A DNA stretch of 24,343 nucleotides from Acetobacteraceae bacterium (GTDB lineage Bacteria; Pseudomonadota; Alphaproteobacteria; Acetobacterales; Acetobacteraceae): contig CANJXD010000016.1 of NCBI GenBank assembly GCA_947478535.1, positions 1 to 24,343 of the forward strand, written 5' to 3'. Position 1 is the stretch's first letter. The number at the start of each line of letters is the position of its first letter. This document shows positions 7,709 through 15,817 of this stretch, in pieces. The position numbers and the translations under genes are program-made. The notes beneath the pieces were generated by a model. It worked only from the letters and a program-made list of their open reading frames with translations. It did no database searches and was not told where the DNA came from.

Positions 7709-8407
7709 TCAGCGCCGGTAGAACTCGATCAACCCCGCGATCATCCCGCCTTCCTCCGCATCGCCGAGCAGCACGCCCTCGGGCACGATCAGCCCGCAGC
7801 CCCGCAGATGGGCGAGGAAGGCGGCCGCGATCGCCTTCGGGTCATGCCGGCGGGCGAAGGAGCCCTGGAAGCCCGTGACCTTGGCCATGGTCAGCGCCGT
7901 CGCCATGCGCGGGCGGTGCACGCCACTGCGATTCGCCTCCGCTTTTTCGGTCGTGCTGCCGAGCAGGCTGTTCGATTGCCGATCCACCGGCATCACCCGC
8001 ACCATCAGCCAGCCCCGCCGCGCCGCCGCGGTTTCCGGGAACAGGTGGTCCACCGCCAAATCCCGCCCCGCGATGGAGGAGGTCGCTTCCGGCAGGCCGA
8101 GCTCGCTGACGAAGCTCTCCCAGTACCGGGCATAGCGTGCGGAGCCGCTCGCCTTTTCCTCGGGCTTCACCCAAAGCTGCGGCCGCGCCGCGGAATCGCG
8201 CCGCATCAGCGCTTCGCTGGGGGATGTGTCGGGCAGCGGGGTCCAGCGGCCACCGCCACCGGGAAAGCCGGGCTCCTCCAGCTTCGTCGCCCAGCTCATA
8301 TCCGGAAGGGCGATCCAGGCCGTGTTCGCGCCGAGCCGGCTGTCCAGCCCGAGCCATTGGTCCAACAGATCCTGCCATTGCTGGCGGAGGAAGCCCGCGT
8401 AATCCAT
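7709..8407 (-). CDS. Conserved-looking protein of unknown function (232 aa)
   Basis: I do not recognise this family. The protein is soluble-looking, without signal peptide or membrane helices, and rich in Trp and Arg. A middle segment reads DLAVDHLFPETAA (Asp120, His121) and continues to RQSNSLLG (Asn146). The D-H-x-x-P ... N spacing faintly recalls HNH/beta-beta-alpha metal nucleases, but the other expected residues are not evident. It is the third gene of a minus-strand operon and starts 6 bp after the propeller protein stop, so it may be functionally linked to that protein and to the Bug binding protein. It converges on glpD with 3 bp between the stops and no terminator. Confidence 0.72.
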   Translation of the reverse strand: MDYAGFLRQQWQDLLDQWLGLDSRLGANTAWIALPDMSWATKLEEPGFPGGGGRWTPLPDTSPSEALMRRDSAARPQLWVKPEEKASGSARYARYWESFVSELGLPEATSSIAGRDLAVDHLFPETAAARRGWLMVRVMPVDRQSNSLLGSTTEKAEANRSGVHRPRMATALTMAKVTGFQGSFARRHDPKAIAAAFLAHLRGCGLIVPEGVLLGDAEEGGMIAGLIEFYRR

Positions 8408-8413
8408 CGCGCC

Positions 8414-9388
8414 CTATTCCGGTTGCAGCTCCGCCAGCCCGATCCCCGCCTCGCCTTGCACGGCATACAGCAGGAAGACCCGACCCTCATCCTCCAGGAT
8501 ACAGGGGTCCCGCAATTGCCGTACGGGAATGTTCATCGCGCCGCGCCAGCTTCGCATCAGGGGCAACTCGCTGCCCTCCCACGCTTCCTCCGGCCGGATC
8601 ACCTCCGCCTCGCCCTCCGCGCGCCAGCCCAGCCAATCGCCGGCGAGCGCGACGGTCGAATGCAGGATGCGCTCCGGCGTATCGCCGACGCGGGTCCAGA
8701 ACACATGCAGCGTATCGCCGCGGACCAGCACCGCGGTGTGCCGCTGCAACCCGCCTTCGAACAGAAGCGGCCCGCGTTCGAACCCACCCAGCCCATCGGC
8801 GGAGCGGAACAGGATGCCTGGCATCCCGAGCGCGTAGGTCGCACCGCCCCAGGCGAAGACGCGGAAATAGGACGGCCCCAGCAATTCCGGCAGCGGCGTG
8901 AAGTGCAGCCCATCGGCGGAGGTCGCCACCCGTGTCCGCTGCGTCCGCCACGCCACCAGACCGTGATAGAACATCACGATCCGCCGCCTCGCATGGTCCA
9001 CATGCACGTCGGGCGAGGCGATATGGGGGTGCCGCGCATCCTCCTTCGCATCCTCCACCCCCGGCGTGCCCGGCGGCGCCGTGCCGGGCAGGCGATCCCC
9101 CTCCGCCACCATGCCTTCCTCCGGCGGTTCGGTGGGGTAGAGGCTGTCCGCGAGTTGCAGGCTGCCCGGCTCATGCATCCGCCACGGGCCTTCGACCGCA
9201 TCGGCATAGGCGAGGCGGATGTAGCTGCCCTTGTGGTCGGCGAAATAGAGGTAGTAGCGGCCGAGCGGATTCTCCACCCAATCCGGAACCCGGATGATGG
9301 ATGGCCCCTGCACATTCGCCCCCATCCGCCCGTCTATGTGAGGGCGGATCAGCAGCCCGATGCGGCGGGCCTTCCAGCGCGTGGCCAT
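8414..9388 (-). CDS. GH43-like five-bladed beta-propeller protein
   Basis: This 324-residue protein has repeated blade motifs typical of GH43/GH32/GH130 propellers: GPSIIRVPDWVENPLGRYYLYFADH, IRLAYADAVEGPW, ASPDVHVDHARRRIVMFYHG, RTRVATSADGLHF and a final RDPCILEDEGRVFLLYAVQGEAGIGLAEL. The last blade has the common form in which a conserved Asp precedes the strand. These folds hydrolyse or phosphorolyse furanosides and oligosaccharides, but many members have unknown activity. There is no signal peptide, so it would act in the cytoplasm. Its ATG overlaps the stop of the Bug binding protein as TGATG. Catalytic residues could not be assigned with confidence; a non-enzymatic propeller is possible. 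Confidence 0.7.
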   Translation of the reverse strand: MATRWKARRIGLLIRPHIDGRMGANVQGPSIIRVPDWVENPLGRYYLYFADHKGSYIRLAYADAVEGPWRMHEPGSLQLADSLYPTEPPEEGMVAEGDRLPGTAPPGTPGVEDAKEDARHPHIASPDVHVDHARRRIVMFYHGLVAWRTQRTRVATSADGLHFTPLPELLGPSYFRVFAWGGATYALGMPGILFRSADGLGGFERGPLLFEGGLQRHTAVLVRGDTLHVFWTRVGDTPERILHSTVALAGDWLGWRAEGEAEVIRPEEAWEGSELPLMRSWRGAMNIPVRQLRDPCILEDEGRVFLLYAVQGEAGIGLAELQPE

Positions 9389-10368
9389 CAATCCTGCTCC
9401 AGCCCGATCGCGGCGACGAGGCGCCCGAGTTCCGCATGCTGCGTGCGCAGCAGCGCGCGCAATTCGGCCGGCCCGGCGCGCAGCGGCTCGGCGCCGCCCG
9501 GCATCCGTGCCGCGAAATCCGGTGCGGCCAGCACGGCCGCCACATCCTCCGCGCAGCGCGCGATGATGTCCGGCGACAGCCCGCGCGGGCCGTACAACCC
9601 CTGCCACGCATTCATCAGCGTGAGCCCCGGCGCGGCCTCGGACAATGTTGGCACATCGGGGATGGTGGGATTGCGCGTCGGTCCATTCCAGGCGAGCGCC
9701 CGGAGCGCGCCGGTCTGGATATGCGGCAGCGTCACGCTGCTGGCATCCATCGTCAGATGCACGCGCCCGGCGAGCAGATCCGTCAGCCCCGCGCCGCTGG
9801 TGCGATACGGCACGTGTTGGGCCGGGAAATCCAACTCCCGTCGCATCTGCTCCACGCCGAGATGCGGCACCGTGCCGTTGCCGGCGGAATAGTAGGTGAG
9901 GGGATCGCTCGCCGGCCGCGCCCGCGCATGGGCGACGAGGTCCGCCAGCGTCCGCACCGGTAGCCCCGGATGCACCGCGATGGCGGAGCGGGAGACGCTG
10001 ACACCGCCGATCGGCAGGATATCCTCCAGCGGGTCATACTGCCGCGTCTTCATCATGTGCGGGATGATGGTCAGTGCGGCGACGGCGATGAAGCCGAGCA
10101 CGCTGCCATCGGCCGGTGCGCGGGCAATCTGCGCGACGCCGAGCGCGCCACCGGCGCCGGGCTGGTTATCCACCACCACGCGCTGCCCCCAGCGGCGGGA
10201 CAGATCCTCCGCCAGCAGCCGTGCCACCTGGTCCGCGACATTCCCGGGGCCATAGGGGGTGATGAGCCGCACGGCGCGCCCGGGCTGCCAGCCCTGCGCG
10301 CAGGCAATGGAGGGTGCCGAAAGCCCCAATCCCAGTAAGGCCCGGCGGCTGGCCCGAAACGCCGTCAT
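9388..10368 (-). CDS. Bug/TctC-family tripartite tricarboxylate transporter substrate-binding protein
   Basis: This 326-residue exported protein starts with a Tat/Sec-like signal (RASRRALLGLGLSAPSIACAQ). The mature chain follows the Bug pattern: PGRAVRLITPYGPGNVADQVARLLAE, VVVDNQPGAGGALGVAQIARAPADGSVLG, YDPLEDILPIGGV, VPYRTSGAGLTDLLAGRVHLTMD and IPDVPTLSEAAPG. Bug proteins bind carboxylates such as dicarboxylates, nicotinate or aromatic acids in the periplasm, usually for TctAB permeases, which are absent here. A GGGAGGA ribosome-binding site lies 6 bp before the ATG. It heads an operon with a propeller hydrolase-like protein and an unknown protein, so a sugar-acid ligand is possible but unproven. 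Confidence 0.92.
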   Translation of the reverse strand: MTAFRASRRALLGLGLSAPSIACAQGWQPGRAVRLITPYGPGNVADQVARLLAEDLSRRWGQRVVVDNQPGAGGALGVAQIARAPADGSVLGFIAVAALTIIPHMMKTRQYDPLEDILPIGGVSVSRSAIAVHPGLPVRTLADLVAHARARPASDPLTYYSAGNGTVPHLGVEQMRRELDFPAQHVPYRTSGAGLTDLLAGRVHLTMDASSVTLPHIQTGALRALAWNGPTRNPTIPDVPTLSEAAPGLTLMNAWQGLYGPRGLSPDIIARCAEDVAAVLAAPDFAARMPGGAEPLRAGPAELRALLRTQHAELGRLVAAIGLEQD

Positions 10369-10423
10369 GCGTGTCCTCCCGCAAGATTTCGTCCAGCATC
10401 GGATGCCGGCCGCGCCGGCGCAA

Positions 10424-10465
10424 TCGGAACGAACCCTTCGGAACGAACCCATCGGAACGAACCCT
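10424..10465. repeat. Three tandem copies of a 14-bp repeat
   Basis: Units TCGGAACGAACCCT (10424-10437), TCGGAACGAACCCA (10438-10451) and TCGGAACGAACCCT (10452-10465) follow one another without gaps; the middle one differs at the last base. Each core (TCGGAACGA) has dyad symmetry, with arms TCG and CGA around GAA. The array lies between the Bug gene (minus) and a small secreted-protein gene (plus), where it could act as an operator or simply be a short microsatellite-like expansion. Confidence 0.85.
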
Positions 10466-10523
10466 CTGGCATTCCGCCGCGCCATCGCGGTAGCCTTGCC
10501 CTGCCACCCGAGGAGGCCCCGCC

Positions 10524-10856
10524 ATGCCCCGCTTCGCCCCGCTCGCAGCCCTTGGCCTCGCCGCTGTGCTGGCCCTGCCGTCGGGCACTGCCCGCGCCGA
10601 TTCGATCGATGGCCATTGGTGCAGCGATGGCGGCAAGCGGCTGACGATCCAGGGCCCCAACCTGCTATCCCCCGGCGGCGCCCGCATGACCGGCGACTAC
10701 ACCCGCCACGGCTTCAGCTATGACGCTCCCACCGGCGAGCCCGGTGGCGGTGGCCGGGTGAGCCTGAACCTGATGGGCGAGACCGCGATCCGCGCCCAGG
10801 CCGCGAGCGGCAGCATCGAGCCGGTCTGGCGCCGTTGCGGCCCGCCGGTCAGCTGA
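10524..10856 (+). CDS. Small secreted protein of unknown function
   Basis: This 110-residue protein begins with a clear signal peptide (MPRFAPLAALGLAAVLALP, cleavage probably after ARA). The mature part, about 85 residues, contains DGHWCSDGGKRLTIQGP and ends with EPVWRRCGPPVS, giving two cysteines that could form a disulfide in the periplasm. The pattern resembles a family of short exported proteins common in alphaproteobacteria with no assigned role; I recognise the shape but no function. A GAGGAGG ribosome-binding site precedes the ATG by about 9 bp. Confidence 0.8.
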   Translation: MPRFAPLAALGLAAVLALPSGTARADSIDGHWCSDGGKRLTIQGPNLLSPGGARMTGDYTRHGFSYDAPTGEPGGGGRVSLNLMGETAIRAQAASGSIEPVWRRCGPPVS

Positions 10857-10937
10857 CCTTAGGTTTTCCTGATTTGGGGGCGTTGCCAGATGGCCACCCC
10901 CGGACCATCTCCCCGGCCCACTCGTGCCGGAGAATTC

Positions 10938-11357
10938 ATGTCCATCCCCATAGCCGCGCGCTGGCTGGGTTTTGCCGGCCTGCTGCCGTTTCTGGGCGCG
11001 GCCGTCGCCGCCCTGGTCACCGAAGGCGGCCCCAATGCCTTCGCCGTCCGGGCGCTGCTCGCCTATGGCGCGGTCATCCTCTCCTTCCTCGGTGGCGTCC
11101 GCTGGGGCTTCGCCATCACGACGGGGGAGCCGGAGCGGCTGCCGGCGCGCCTCGCCTTCAGCGTCGTGCCGTCGCTGGCGGGTTGGGTCGCGCTGCTGCT
11201 GCCGGCAGTTTTCGGACTGCTGCTGCTGGCCCTCTGCTTCGCCCTGATGCTACTGGCGGATCTCCGCCCCGGCCTGGCACCTGCCTGGTATATCCGGCTC
11301 CGCCTGCCTCTCTCGGTCGGCGCCGTTGCCTGCCTGCTGCTTGGCCTGGGTGCCTGA
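10938..11357 (+). CDS. DUF3429-type integral membrane protein
   Basis: This 139-residue protein is largely hydrophobic, with about five helices: WLGFAGLLPFLGAAVAALV, ALLAYGAVILSFLGGVRWGFA, LAFSVVPSLAGWVALLLPAVF, GLLLLALCFALMLLADL and LPLSVGAVACLLLGLGA. The combination of an AYGAVILSFLGGVRWGF motif and length fits DUF3429, an inner-membrane family without an established function. The ATG at 10938, with CCGGAGAA upstream, is preferred over an in-frame start 48 bp earlier, because the upstream peptide is not conserved-looking. Its partner genes are unrelated to it by function. Confidence 0.85.
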   Translation: MSIPIAARWLGFAGLLPFLGAAVAALVTEGGPNAFAVRALLAYGAVILSFLGGVRWGFAITTGEPERLPARLAFSVVPSLAGWVALLLPAVFGLLLLALCFALMLLADLRPGLAPAWYIRLRLPLSVGAVACLLLGLGA

Positions 11358-11387
11358 CATGATCGCGAACACCAGGAATCCCGAGGC

Positions 11388-11603
11388 ATGAGCACAACCG
11401 GCCCCGTCTATCTCCGCTGGCGCGAAGACCGCCCGATTCCGAAGGAGGAACGCTTCGAGGATCTCGACGCCGCCCTCGATGCCGTCGAGGCGCGGTGGGA
11501 CACGCTGCAACACCAGGCGCCGCAAATCCTTGATGCCCGGCGCATCCTGATGCTCAGCACGGCGGAGTTGGCCGGTATGGCGGAGGAGCAGGGGCCGGCC
11601 TGA
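11388..11603 (+). CDS. Small acidic protein of unknown function (71 aa)
   Basis: The product contains YLRWREDRPIPKEERFEDLDAALDAVEARW and LDARRILMLSTAELAGM. It is soluble, charged and mostly helical-looking, without membrane or export signals. Its start lies 30 bp after the DUF3429 stop, with CCCGAGG as a possible ribosome-binding site, so it is probably in the same transcript. Amino-acid order looks protein-like rather than random for this GC content. I do not recognise a family. It converges on cysA with a 9-bp gap. Confidence 0.65.
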   Translation: MSTTGPVYLRWREDRPIPKEERFEDLDAALDAVEARWDTLQHQAPQILDARRILMLSTAELAGMAEEQGPA

Positions 11604-11612
11604 CGCCTGCTT

Positions 11613-12713
11613 TCACGCCCGCCGCCCATCTCGCTGCGCCACCACCAGCCCGTTCGCCCGCAGCCCGCTGTCGAGAAACACCTGGCCACCGCGCAGCGTC
11701 AGCCGGCAGGCGCCGCCGCGATGCAGGCCGCCGCCGATGCCTGAGCCGGTCCGTGCGCGGGCATCCAGCACATGCTCACCGGCTTCCACCACGCAAAGCG
11801 CCTCCCCGGCGCCTTGCGGGCGCAGCAGCCGTACCAGCGCAGTGCCGGGCCCCGGCTCCGCCGGCTCGGCCAGCACATCGCCGGGGCGGAGGAAGGCCGT
11901 GCCCGGGCCATCCGGCAGCGCGACGCGCAGCGGCGGCAGGGTCAGGCCGTCGAAATGCGCCTGCCCCGCGGTGACGTGGCAGGGCAGGCGCGCGGCATCG
12001 CCGATGAAGCCGGCGACGAAGGGCGTGGCAGGGCGTTCCAGCAGCATCGCCGGCGTGTCGAACTGCACGATCCGCCCGCGATCCATCACCGCCACCCGGT
12101 CCGCCATCTCCATCGCTTCCTCCTGGTCATGCGTGACCAGGATCGTGGTGATGCCAAGCCGTTCCTGAAGCCCGCGCACCCAGCGCCGCACATCGCGCCG
12201 CACGAGGGCATCCAGCGCGCCGAAGGGCTCATCCAGCAGCAGCAGCGAAGGCTCGATCGCCAGCGCCCGGGCCAGCGCCACCCGTTGCCGCTGGCCGCCC
12301 GAGACCTGGTGCGGATAGCGCCCGCCGAGATCGGGGATCTGCATCATCGCCAGCAACTGGTCGACGCGGCGCGCGGTCTCCCGCGCGCCGAGGCGATCCA
12401 TCCGCGGGCGGACGGTCAGGCCGAAGCCGATATTCTCCGCCACCGTCATGTGGCGGAACAGCGCGTAGTGCTGGAACACCACGCCGATCCCCCGTTCCCG
12501 CGCCGGGACGCCCAGCATGTCCCGGCCCGCGATGCGGACGGCCCCGGCATCGGCACCCTCCAGCCCTGCCAGCACCCGCAGCAGCGTCGTCTTGCCGGAG
12601 CCCGAGGGGCCGAGCAGGGCCACCAACTCTCCCTCCCGCACCGAGAGGGAGACACCATCCAGCGCAGCGGCGGCGCCGAAGCGGCGGGCGAGACCTTCGA
12701 CCTCGACCGTCAT
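11613..12713 (-). CDS. cysA: Sulfate/thiosulfate ABC importer ATP-binding protein
   Basis: This 366-residue ATPase powers the CysTW channel. Walker A is GPSGSGKT (residues 35-42), Q-loop FQHYALFRHMTV, signature [15 protein letters not shown], Walker B LLLLDEPFGALDA, and the switch histidine is in VTHDQEEAMEMADR. The sequence between Q-loop and signature and the ALDALVRRDVRRWVRGLQ element match CysA. The roughly 130-residue C-terminal part (from about 235) is the TOBE-like regulatory region of this family; it diverges more than the ATPase core. Start overlaps the cysW stop as ATGA. It is the last gene of the operon and has no clear terminator. Confidence 0.94.
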   Translation of the reverse strand: MTVEVEGLARRFGAAAALDGVSLSVREGELVALLGPSGSGKTTLLRVLAGLEGADAGAVRIAGRDMLGVPARERGIGVVFQHYALFRHMTVAENIGFGLTVRPRMDRLGARETARRVDQLLAMMQIPDLGGRYPHQVSGGQRQRVALARALAIEPSLLLLDEPFGALDALVRRDVRRWVRGLQERLGITTILVTHDQEEAMEMADRVAVMDRGRIVQFDTPAMLLERPATPFVAGFIGDAARLPCHVTAGQAHFDGLTLPPLRVALPDGPGTAFLRPGDVLAEPAEPGPGTALVRLLRPQGAGEALCVVEAGEHVLDARARTGSGIGGGLHRGGACRLTLRGGQVFLDSGLRANGLVVAQRDGRRA

Positions 12714-13552
12714 GCGCGGCTCCCTTCCTGCCCGGCGCGGCGTTCCAGCACCGTCTTCGCGACCAGCGTGACGAGGCTGAGTGTCGCCAGCAGTGCCGCC
12801 ACCGCGAAGGCGCCGGCGAACTGGTATTCGTTGTAGAGGATCTCGACATGCAGCGGCATGGTGTTGGTCTGCCCCCTGATATGGCCGGAAACCACGGAAA
12901 CCGCGCCGAATTCACCCATCGCCCGGGCGTTGCAGAGCAAGACGCCGGACAGCAGCGCCCAGCGGATATTGGGCAGGGTGACACGCCAGAAGATGGCGAA
13001 GCCGGAGGCGCCCAGCGTCGCCGCCGCTTCCTCCTCATCCCGCCCCTGTTCCTGCATCAAGGGCAGCACGGTGCGGGCGACAAAGGGGAAGGTGACGAAG
13101 ATCGTCGCCAGCACCAGGCCGGGCAGGGCGAAGATCACCTGGATGTCCCGCGCCCGCAGCCATTCACCGAACCAGCCTTGCGCGCCGAAGATCAGCACGA
13201 AGACCAACCCCGAGATGACCGGGGAGACGCTGAAGGGCAGTTCCACCAGCGTCACCAGGAAGCGCTTGCCCGCGAAATCATGCTTGGCGATGGCCCAGGA
13301 TGCGGCGACCCCGCCGATGGTGTTCACCGGCACCGTGATGGCGGCGACGATCAGCGTCAGCCAGATCGCGGCCAGCGTATCCTCATCCGCCAGCGCATCG
13401 AGGGCCACGCCCGTCCCGCGCCGCGTCGCCTCCACGAAGACGGCCGCCAGCGGCAGTACCAGCAGGGCGAGGGCGACGAGGATCGCGAGCGTCGCCAGCA
13501 GCCAGCGCGCCCAGGGCGCGTCCTGTCCCGCGAGCCGGAAGGTGGTGCTCAT
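12710..13552 (-). CDS. cysW: Sulfate/thiosulfate ABC importer permease CysW
   Basis: This 280-residue inner-membrane protein has six helices in the usual arrangement, including LATLAILVALALLVLPLAAVF at the N-terminus. CysW signatures are VTLVELPFSVSPVISGLVFVLIFG, IIFALPG-like VIFALPGLVLATIFVTFPFVARTVLPLM, and the coupling loop [29 protein letters not shown]. It continues ARAMGEFGAVSVVSGHIRGQTNTMPLHVEILYNEY, a strong family marker. Both ends overlap its neighbours by ATGA, indicating translational coupling with cysT and cysA. Confidence 0.95.
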   Translation of the reverse strand: MSTTFRLAGQDAPWARWLLATLAILVALALLVLPLAAVFVEATRRGTGVALDALADEDTLAAIWLTLIVAAITVPVNTIGGVAASWAIAKHDFAGKRFLVTLVELPFSVSPVISGLVFVLIFGAQGWFGEWLRARDIQVIFALPGLVLATIFVTFPFVARTVLPLMQEQGRDEEEAAATLGASGFAIFWRVTLPNIRWALLSGVLLCNARAMGEFGAVSVVSGHIRGQTNTMPLHVEILYNEYQFAGAFAVAALLATLSLVTLVAKTVLERRAGQEGSRA

Positions 13553-14400
13553 GGCGTCCCCCGTCGCAGCCGGCGTTGCACCAGGTTCAGCGCCAGCAGC
13601 ATGGCGAAGGACAGCGCCAGCATCGCCAGCCCCACCGCCGCCGCGCCGGCATAGTCGAATTGCTCGAGGCGGATGACGATCAACAACGGCGCGATCTCAC
13701 TCACCAAGGGCATGTTGCCGGCGATGAAGATCACGCTGCCGTACTCCCCGACCGCCCTTGCGAAGCCGAGCCCGAAGCCAGTGAGCAATGCCGGCGCCAG
13801 AGCGGGCAACACGACGCGGCGCAGCACCTGCGGCCGCGTGGCGCCCAATGTCGCGGCCGCTTCCTCCGCCTCCGCGCCGAGGTCGCGCAGCACCGGCTCC
13901 ACCGTTCGGATGGCGAAGGGGAGGGCGACGAAGACCAGCGCCGCCACCACGCCTGTCGGCGTGAAGGCCACGCGGGCCCCCGTCAACGCCATGATCGGCG
14001 CGCCGAGCCAGCCATTCGGTGCGAAGATCGCGGCCAGCGCGATGCCCGCCACCGCCGTCGGCAGCGCGAAGGGCAGGTCGACCGCCGCATCCAGCAGCCG
14101 CCGCCCCGGGAAGCGCAGCCGCACGATCGCATAGGCCAGCAGCAGTCCCAGCGGCGCCGAGATCAGCCCGGCCAGCAAGGCCGCGCCGAAGGAAAGCCGC
14201 AGCGCCGCCAGCACCCGTTCATCGCTGAGAGAGGCGATGACACCAGCGACCCCCAACTCCCACGGCCGGATCACCAGCGCCAGCAGCGGCACCAGCACGA
14301 TGATGGACAGCCAGGCGAGGGTGATGCCGATGGCCAGGCGAAAACCCGGCACGGCGCGCACGACGAAACCGCGCGGTGCGAAGGTAAGGGCGGCGCTCAT
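13549..14400 (-). CDS. cysT: Sulfate/thiosulfate ABC importer permease CysT (CysU)
   Basis: This 283-residue membrane protein is the partner of CysW. Visible family features are the first helix ([19 protein letters not shown]), [62 protein letters not shown] and the coupling loop [30 protein letters not shown]. The end reads [38 protein letters not shown], typical of CysT. Its start overlaps the sulfate-binding protein stop (ATGA), and its stop overlaps the cysW start, so the four transporter genes form one tight operon. Confidence 0.95.
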   Translation of the reverse strand: MSAALTFAPRGFVVRAVPGFRLAIGITLAWLSIIVLVPLLALVIRPWELGVAGVIASLSDERVLAALRLSFGAALLAGLISAPLGLLLAYAIVRLRFPGRRLLDAAVDLPFALPTAVAGIALAAIFAPNGWLGAPIMALTGARVAFTPTGVVAALVFVALPFAIRTVEPVLRDLGAEAEEAAATLGATRPQVLRRVVLPALAPALLTGFGLGFARAVGEYGSVIFIAGNMPLVSEIAPLLIVIRLEQFDYAGAAAVGLAMLALSFAMLLALNLVQRRLRRGTP

Positions 14401-15431
14401 CGCCGGCCGATCCGGTCGAAGATGCCGCCATCGGCGAAATGGGTGCGCTGCGCCGTGGCCCAGCCGCCGAACAGCCCATCCACCGTCACCAGGTCCATCG
14501 CCGGGAAGCGCGCCGCATTCGCCGCCAGCACGCGGGCATTGCGCGGGCGGTAGAAATGCTTCGCCGCCAGAACCTGACCTTCCTCCGCATAGAGGCCGCG
14601 CAGATAGGCTTCCGCCACCGCGCGGGTGCCGCGCCGGTCCACATTCTGGTCCACCACCGCGACGGAAGGCTCGGCCAGGATGGAGAGGGGGGGATAGACG
14701 ATGTCGAATTGCGCGGCGCCGAATTCCTGCAAGACGAGATGCGCCTCATTCTCCCAGGCCAGCAGCACATCGCCCTGGGCGCGCTGGGCGAAGGTGGTGG
14801 TGGACCCGCGCGCGCCGGTATCGAGCACCGGCACCTGGCGGAACAGCGCCCGCAGGAAGGCCTCCGCGCTGTCCGGCGTGGCCCCGGGCTGGCGCAGCGC
14901 GGAGGCCCAGGCCGCCAGGTAGTTCCAGCGCGCTCCGCCGGAGGTCTTCGGATTGGGCGTGATGATGCCGACGCCGGGCTTCACCAGGTCCGGCCAATCC
15001 AGCAGGCCCTTCGGGTTCCCCTTGCGGACGAGGAAGACGATCGTGCTGGTGTAGGGGGCGCTGTTGTCCGGCAGGCGGGTCATCCAATCCGCCGCGATCA
15101 GCCCGCGCTGCGCCACCGCATCCACGTCATAGGCCAGCGCCAGCGTCACCACATCGGCGGCGAGACCATCGATCACGGCCCGCGCCTGCGCGCCCGAGCC
15201 GCCATGCGATGCATTGACGCGGATCGCCGGGTTTCCCTGCCGCTGCCAGCCCCGCGCGAAGCTGGCGTTGTATTCGCGGTAGAACTCCCGCGTCGGGTCG
15301 TAGGAGACATTGAGCAGGGCCGCGGGCAGCGGGGCCGCGGGCGTCTGCGCCTCGGTACGAAAGGGCAGGGTTGCCAGGGCGGCAGCGGCCAGCAGCGCGC
15401 GCCGGCCCGGCGCGAAGCCTTGATGGGGCAT
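14397..15431 (-). CDS. sbp: Sulfate/thiosulfate ABC transporter substrate-binding protein
   Basis: The protein (344 residues from this start) has an N-terminal twin-arginine-like signal ([19 protein letters not shown]). The mature part shows the sulfate-binding hallmarks [48 protein letters not shown], the [15 protein letters not shown] segment ([19 protein letters not shown]), the VLLAWENEA stretch and [11 protein letters not shown]. In this family backbone amides and a Ser in these loops hold sulfate. An in-frame ATG at 15449 gives a protein six residues longer; I prefer 15431, because GAGGGA lies 10 bp ahead of it while nothing similar precedes 15449. Cannot say from sequence whether sulfate or thiosulfate is preferred. 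Confidence 0.93.
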   Translation of the reverse strand: MPHQGFAPGRRALLAAAALATLPFRTEAQTPAAPLPAALLNVSYDPTREFYREYNASFARGWQRQGNPAIRVNASHGGSGAQARAVIDGLAADVVTLALAYDVDAVAQRGLIAADWMTRLPDNSAPYTSTIVFLVRKGNPKGLLDWPDLVKPGVGIITPNPKTSGGARWNYLAAWASALRQPGATPDSAEAFLRALFRQVPVLDTGARGSTTTFAQRAQGDVLLAWENEAHLVLQEFGAAQFDIVYPPLSILAEPSVAVVDQNVDRRGTRAVAEAYLRGLYAEEGQVLAAKHFYRPRNARVLAANAARFPAMDLVTVDGLFGGWATAQRTHFADGGIFDRIGRR

Positions 15432-15512
15432 CGGGTCTGTTTCCCTCATGCGGAGTGGAGCCAGCAGTTGGAGCGGAGGCCGGGCGACGCCCGCGCGCGC
15501 CGGGCTCTCGGA

Positions 15513-15755
15513 TCAGGCCCGGTGAGGGGCGGGCTCCATTCGGGCAGGGGCCGTCGCGCGTGGCGGCAGCCGGGGGTTGCCGGCCAGGGCCAGCGCATCG
15601 GCAAGCCGGGGATCGGCCTGGTCAGGCCCGATGGCAGGCAACGCCCGCATCGCGGACATCACCACCTGGCGACGGTTCCAGGCCGGCGCGTCGAAATGGC
15701 GCCAGGAAGCGGCAGAGGCGGAGCGGTCTTCGGAACAGGCCACGGCATCCTCCAT
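15513..15755 (-). CDS. Possible small protein upstream of the sulfate operon
   Basis: This 80-residue reading frame lies in the 380-bp space between the Rrf2 regulator and the sulfate-binding protein, on the operon strand. Its middle (SWRHFDAPAWNRRQVVMSAM and DPRLADALALAGNPRLPPR) looks like real protein rather than GC-driven noise. No domain, export signal or clear ribosome-binding site is seen. It might be the first gene of the sulfate transcript. The opposite strand also has an open frame here (15577-15816), so coding status is uncertain. Confidence 0.42.
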   Translation of the reverse strand: MEDAVACSEDRSASAASWRHFDAPAWNRRQVVMSAMRALPAIGPDQADPRLADALALAGNPRLPPRATAPARMEPAPHRA

Positions 15756-15765
15756 CAGGCTATCG

Positions 15766-15805
15766 CATTCCGGATCATTCGGAACGAATAAATCCTATCG
15801 GAATG
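15766..15805. promoter_or_regulatory. Palindromic candidate operator between rrf2 and the sulfate operon
   Basis: A 13-nt palindrome, ATTCG-gaa-CGAAT (15777-15789), lies inside a wider inverted repeat, CATTCCG (15766-15772) and CGGAATG (15799-15805). The AT-rich stretch AATAAATCC between them contrasts with the surrounding GC-rich DNA, as promoters here do. It is placed to control the minus-strand sulfate operon, possibly by the adjacent Rrf2 protein. The 11-mer TTCGGAACGAA also occurs in the 14-bp repeat array at 10437-10447. Confidence 0.5.
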
Positions 15806-15817
15806 ATGGAGATTAAA

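Noticed and set aside
7808..9892. 694-codon open frame on the plus strand opposite the Bug-propeller operon
   Set aside because: It is the antisense shadow of three coding genes with recognisable motifs or tight coupling.
10424..10465. CRISPR array
   Set aside because: Repeats are directly tandem with no spacers and are too short.
15577..15816. 79-codon plus-strand ORF between sbp and rrf2
   Set aside because: Overlaps the palindromic control region, is dominated by Ala/Ser/Arg, and has no ribosome-binding site; the minus-strand frame looks more protein-like.
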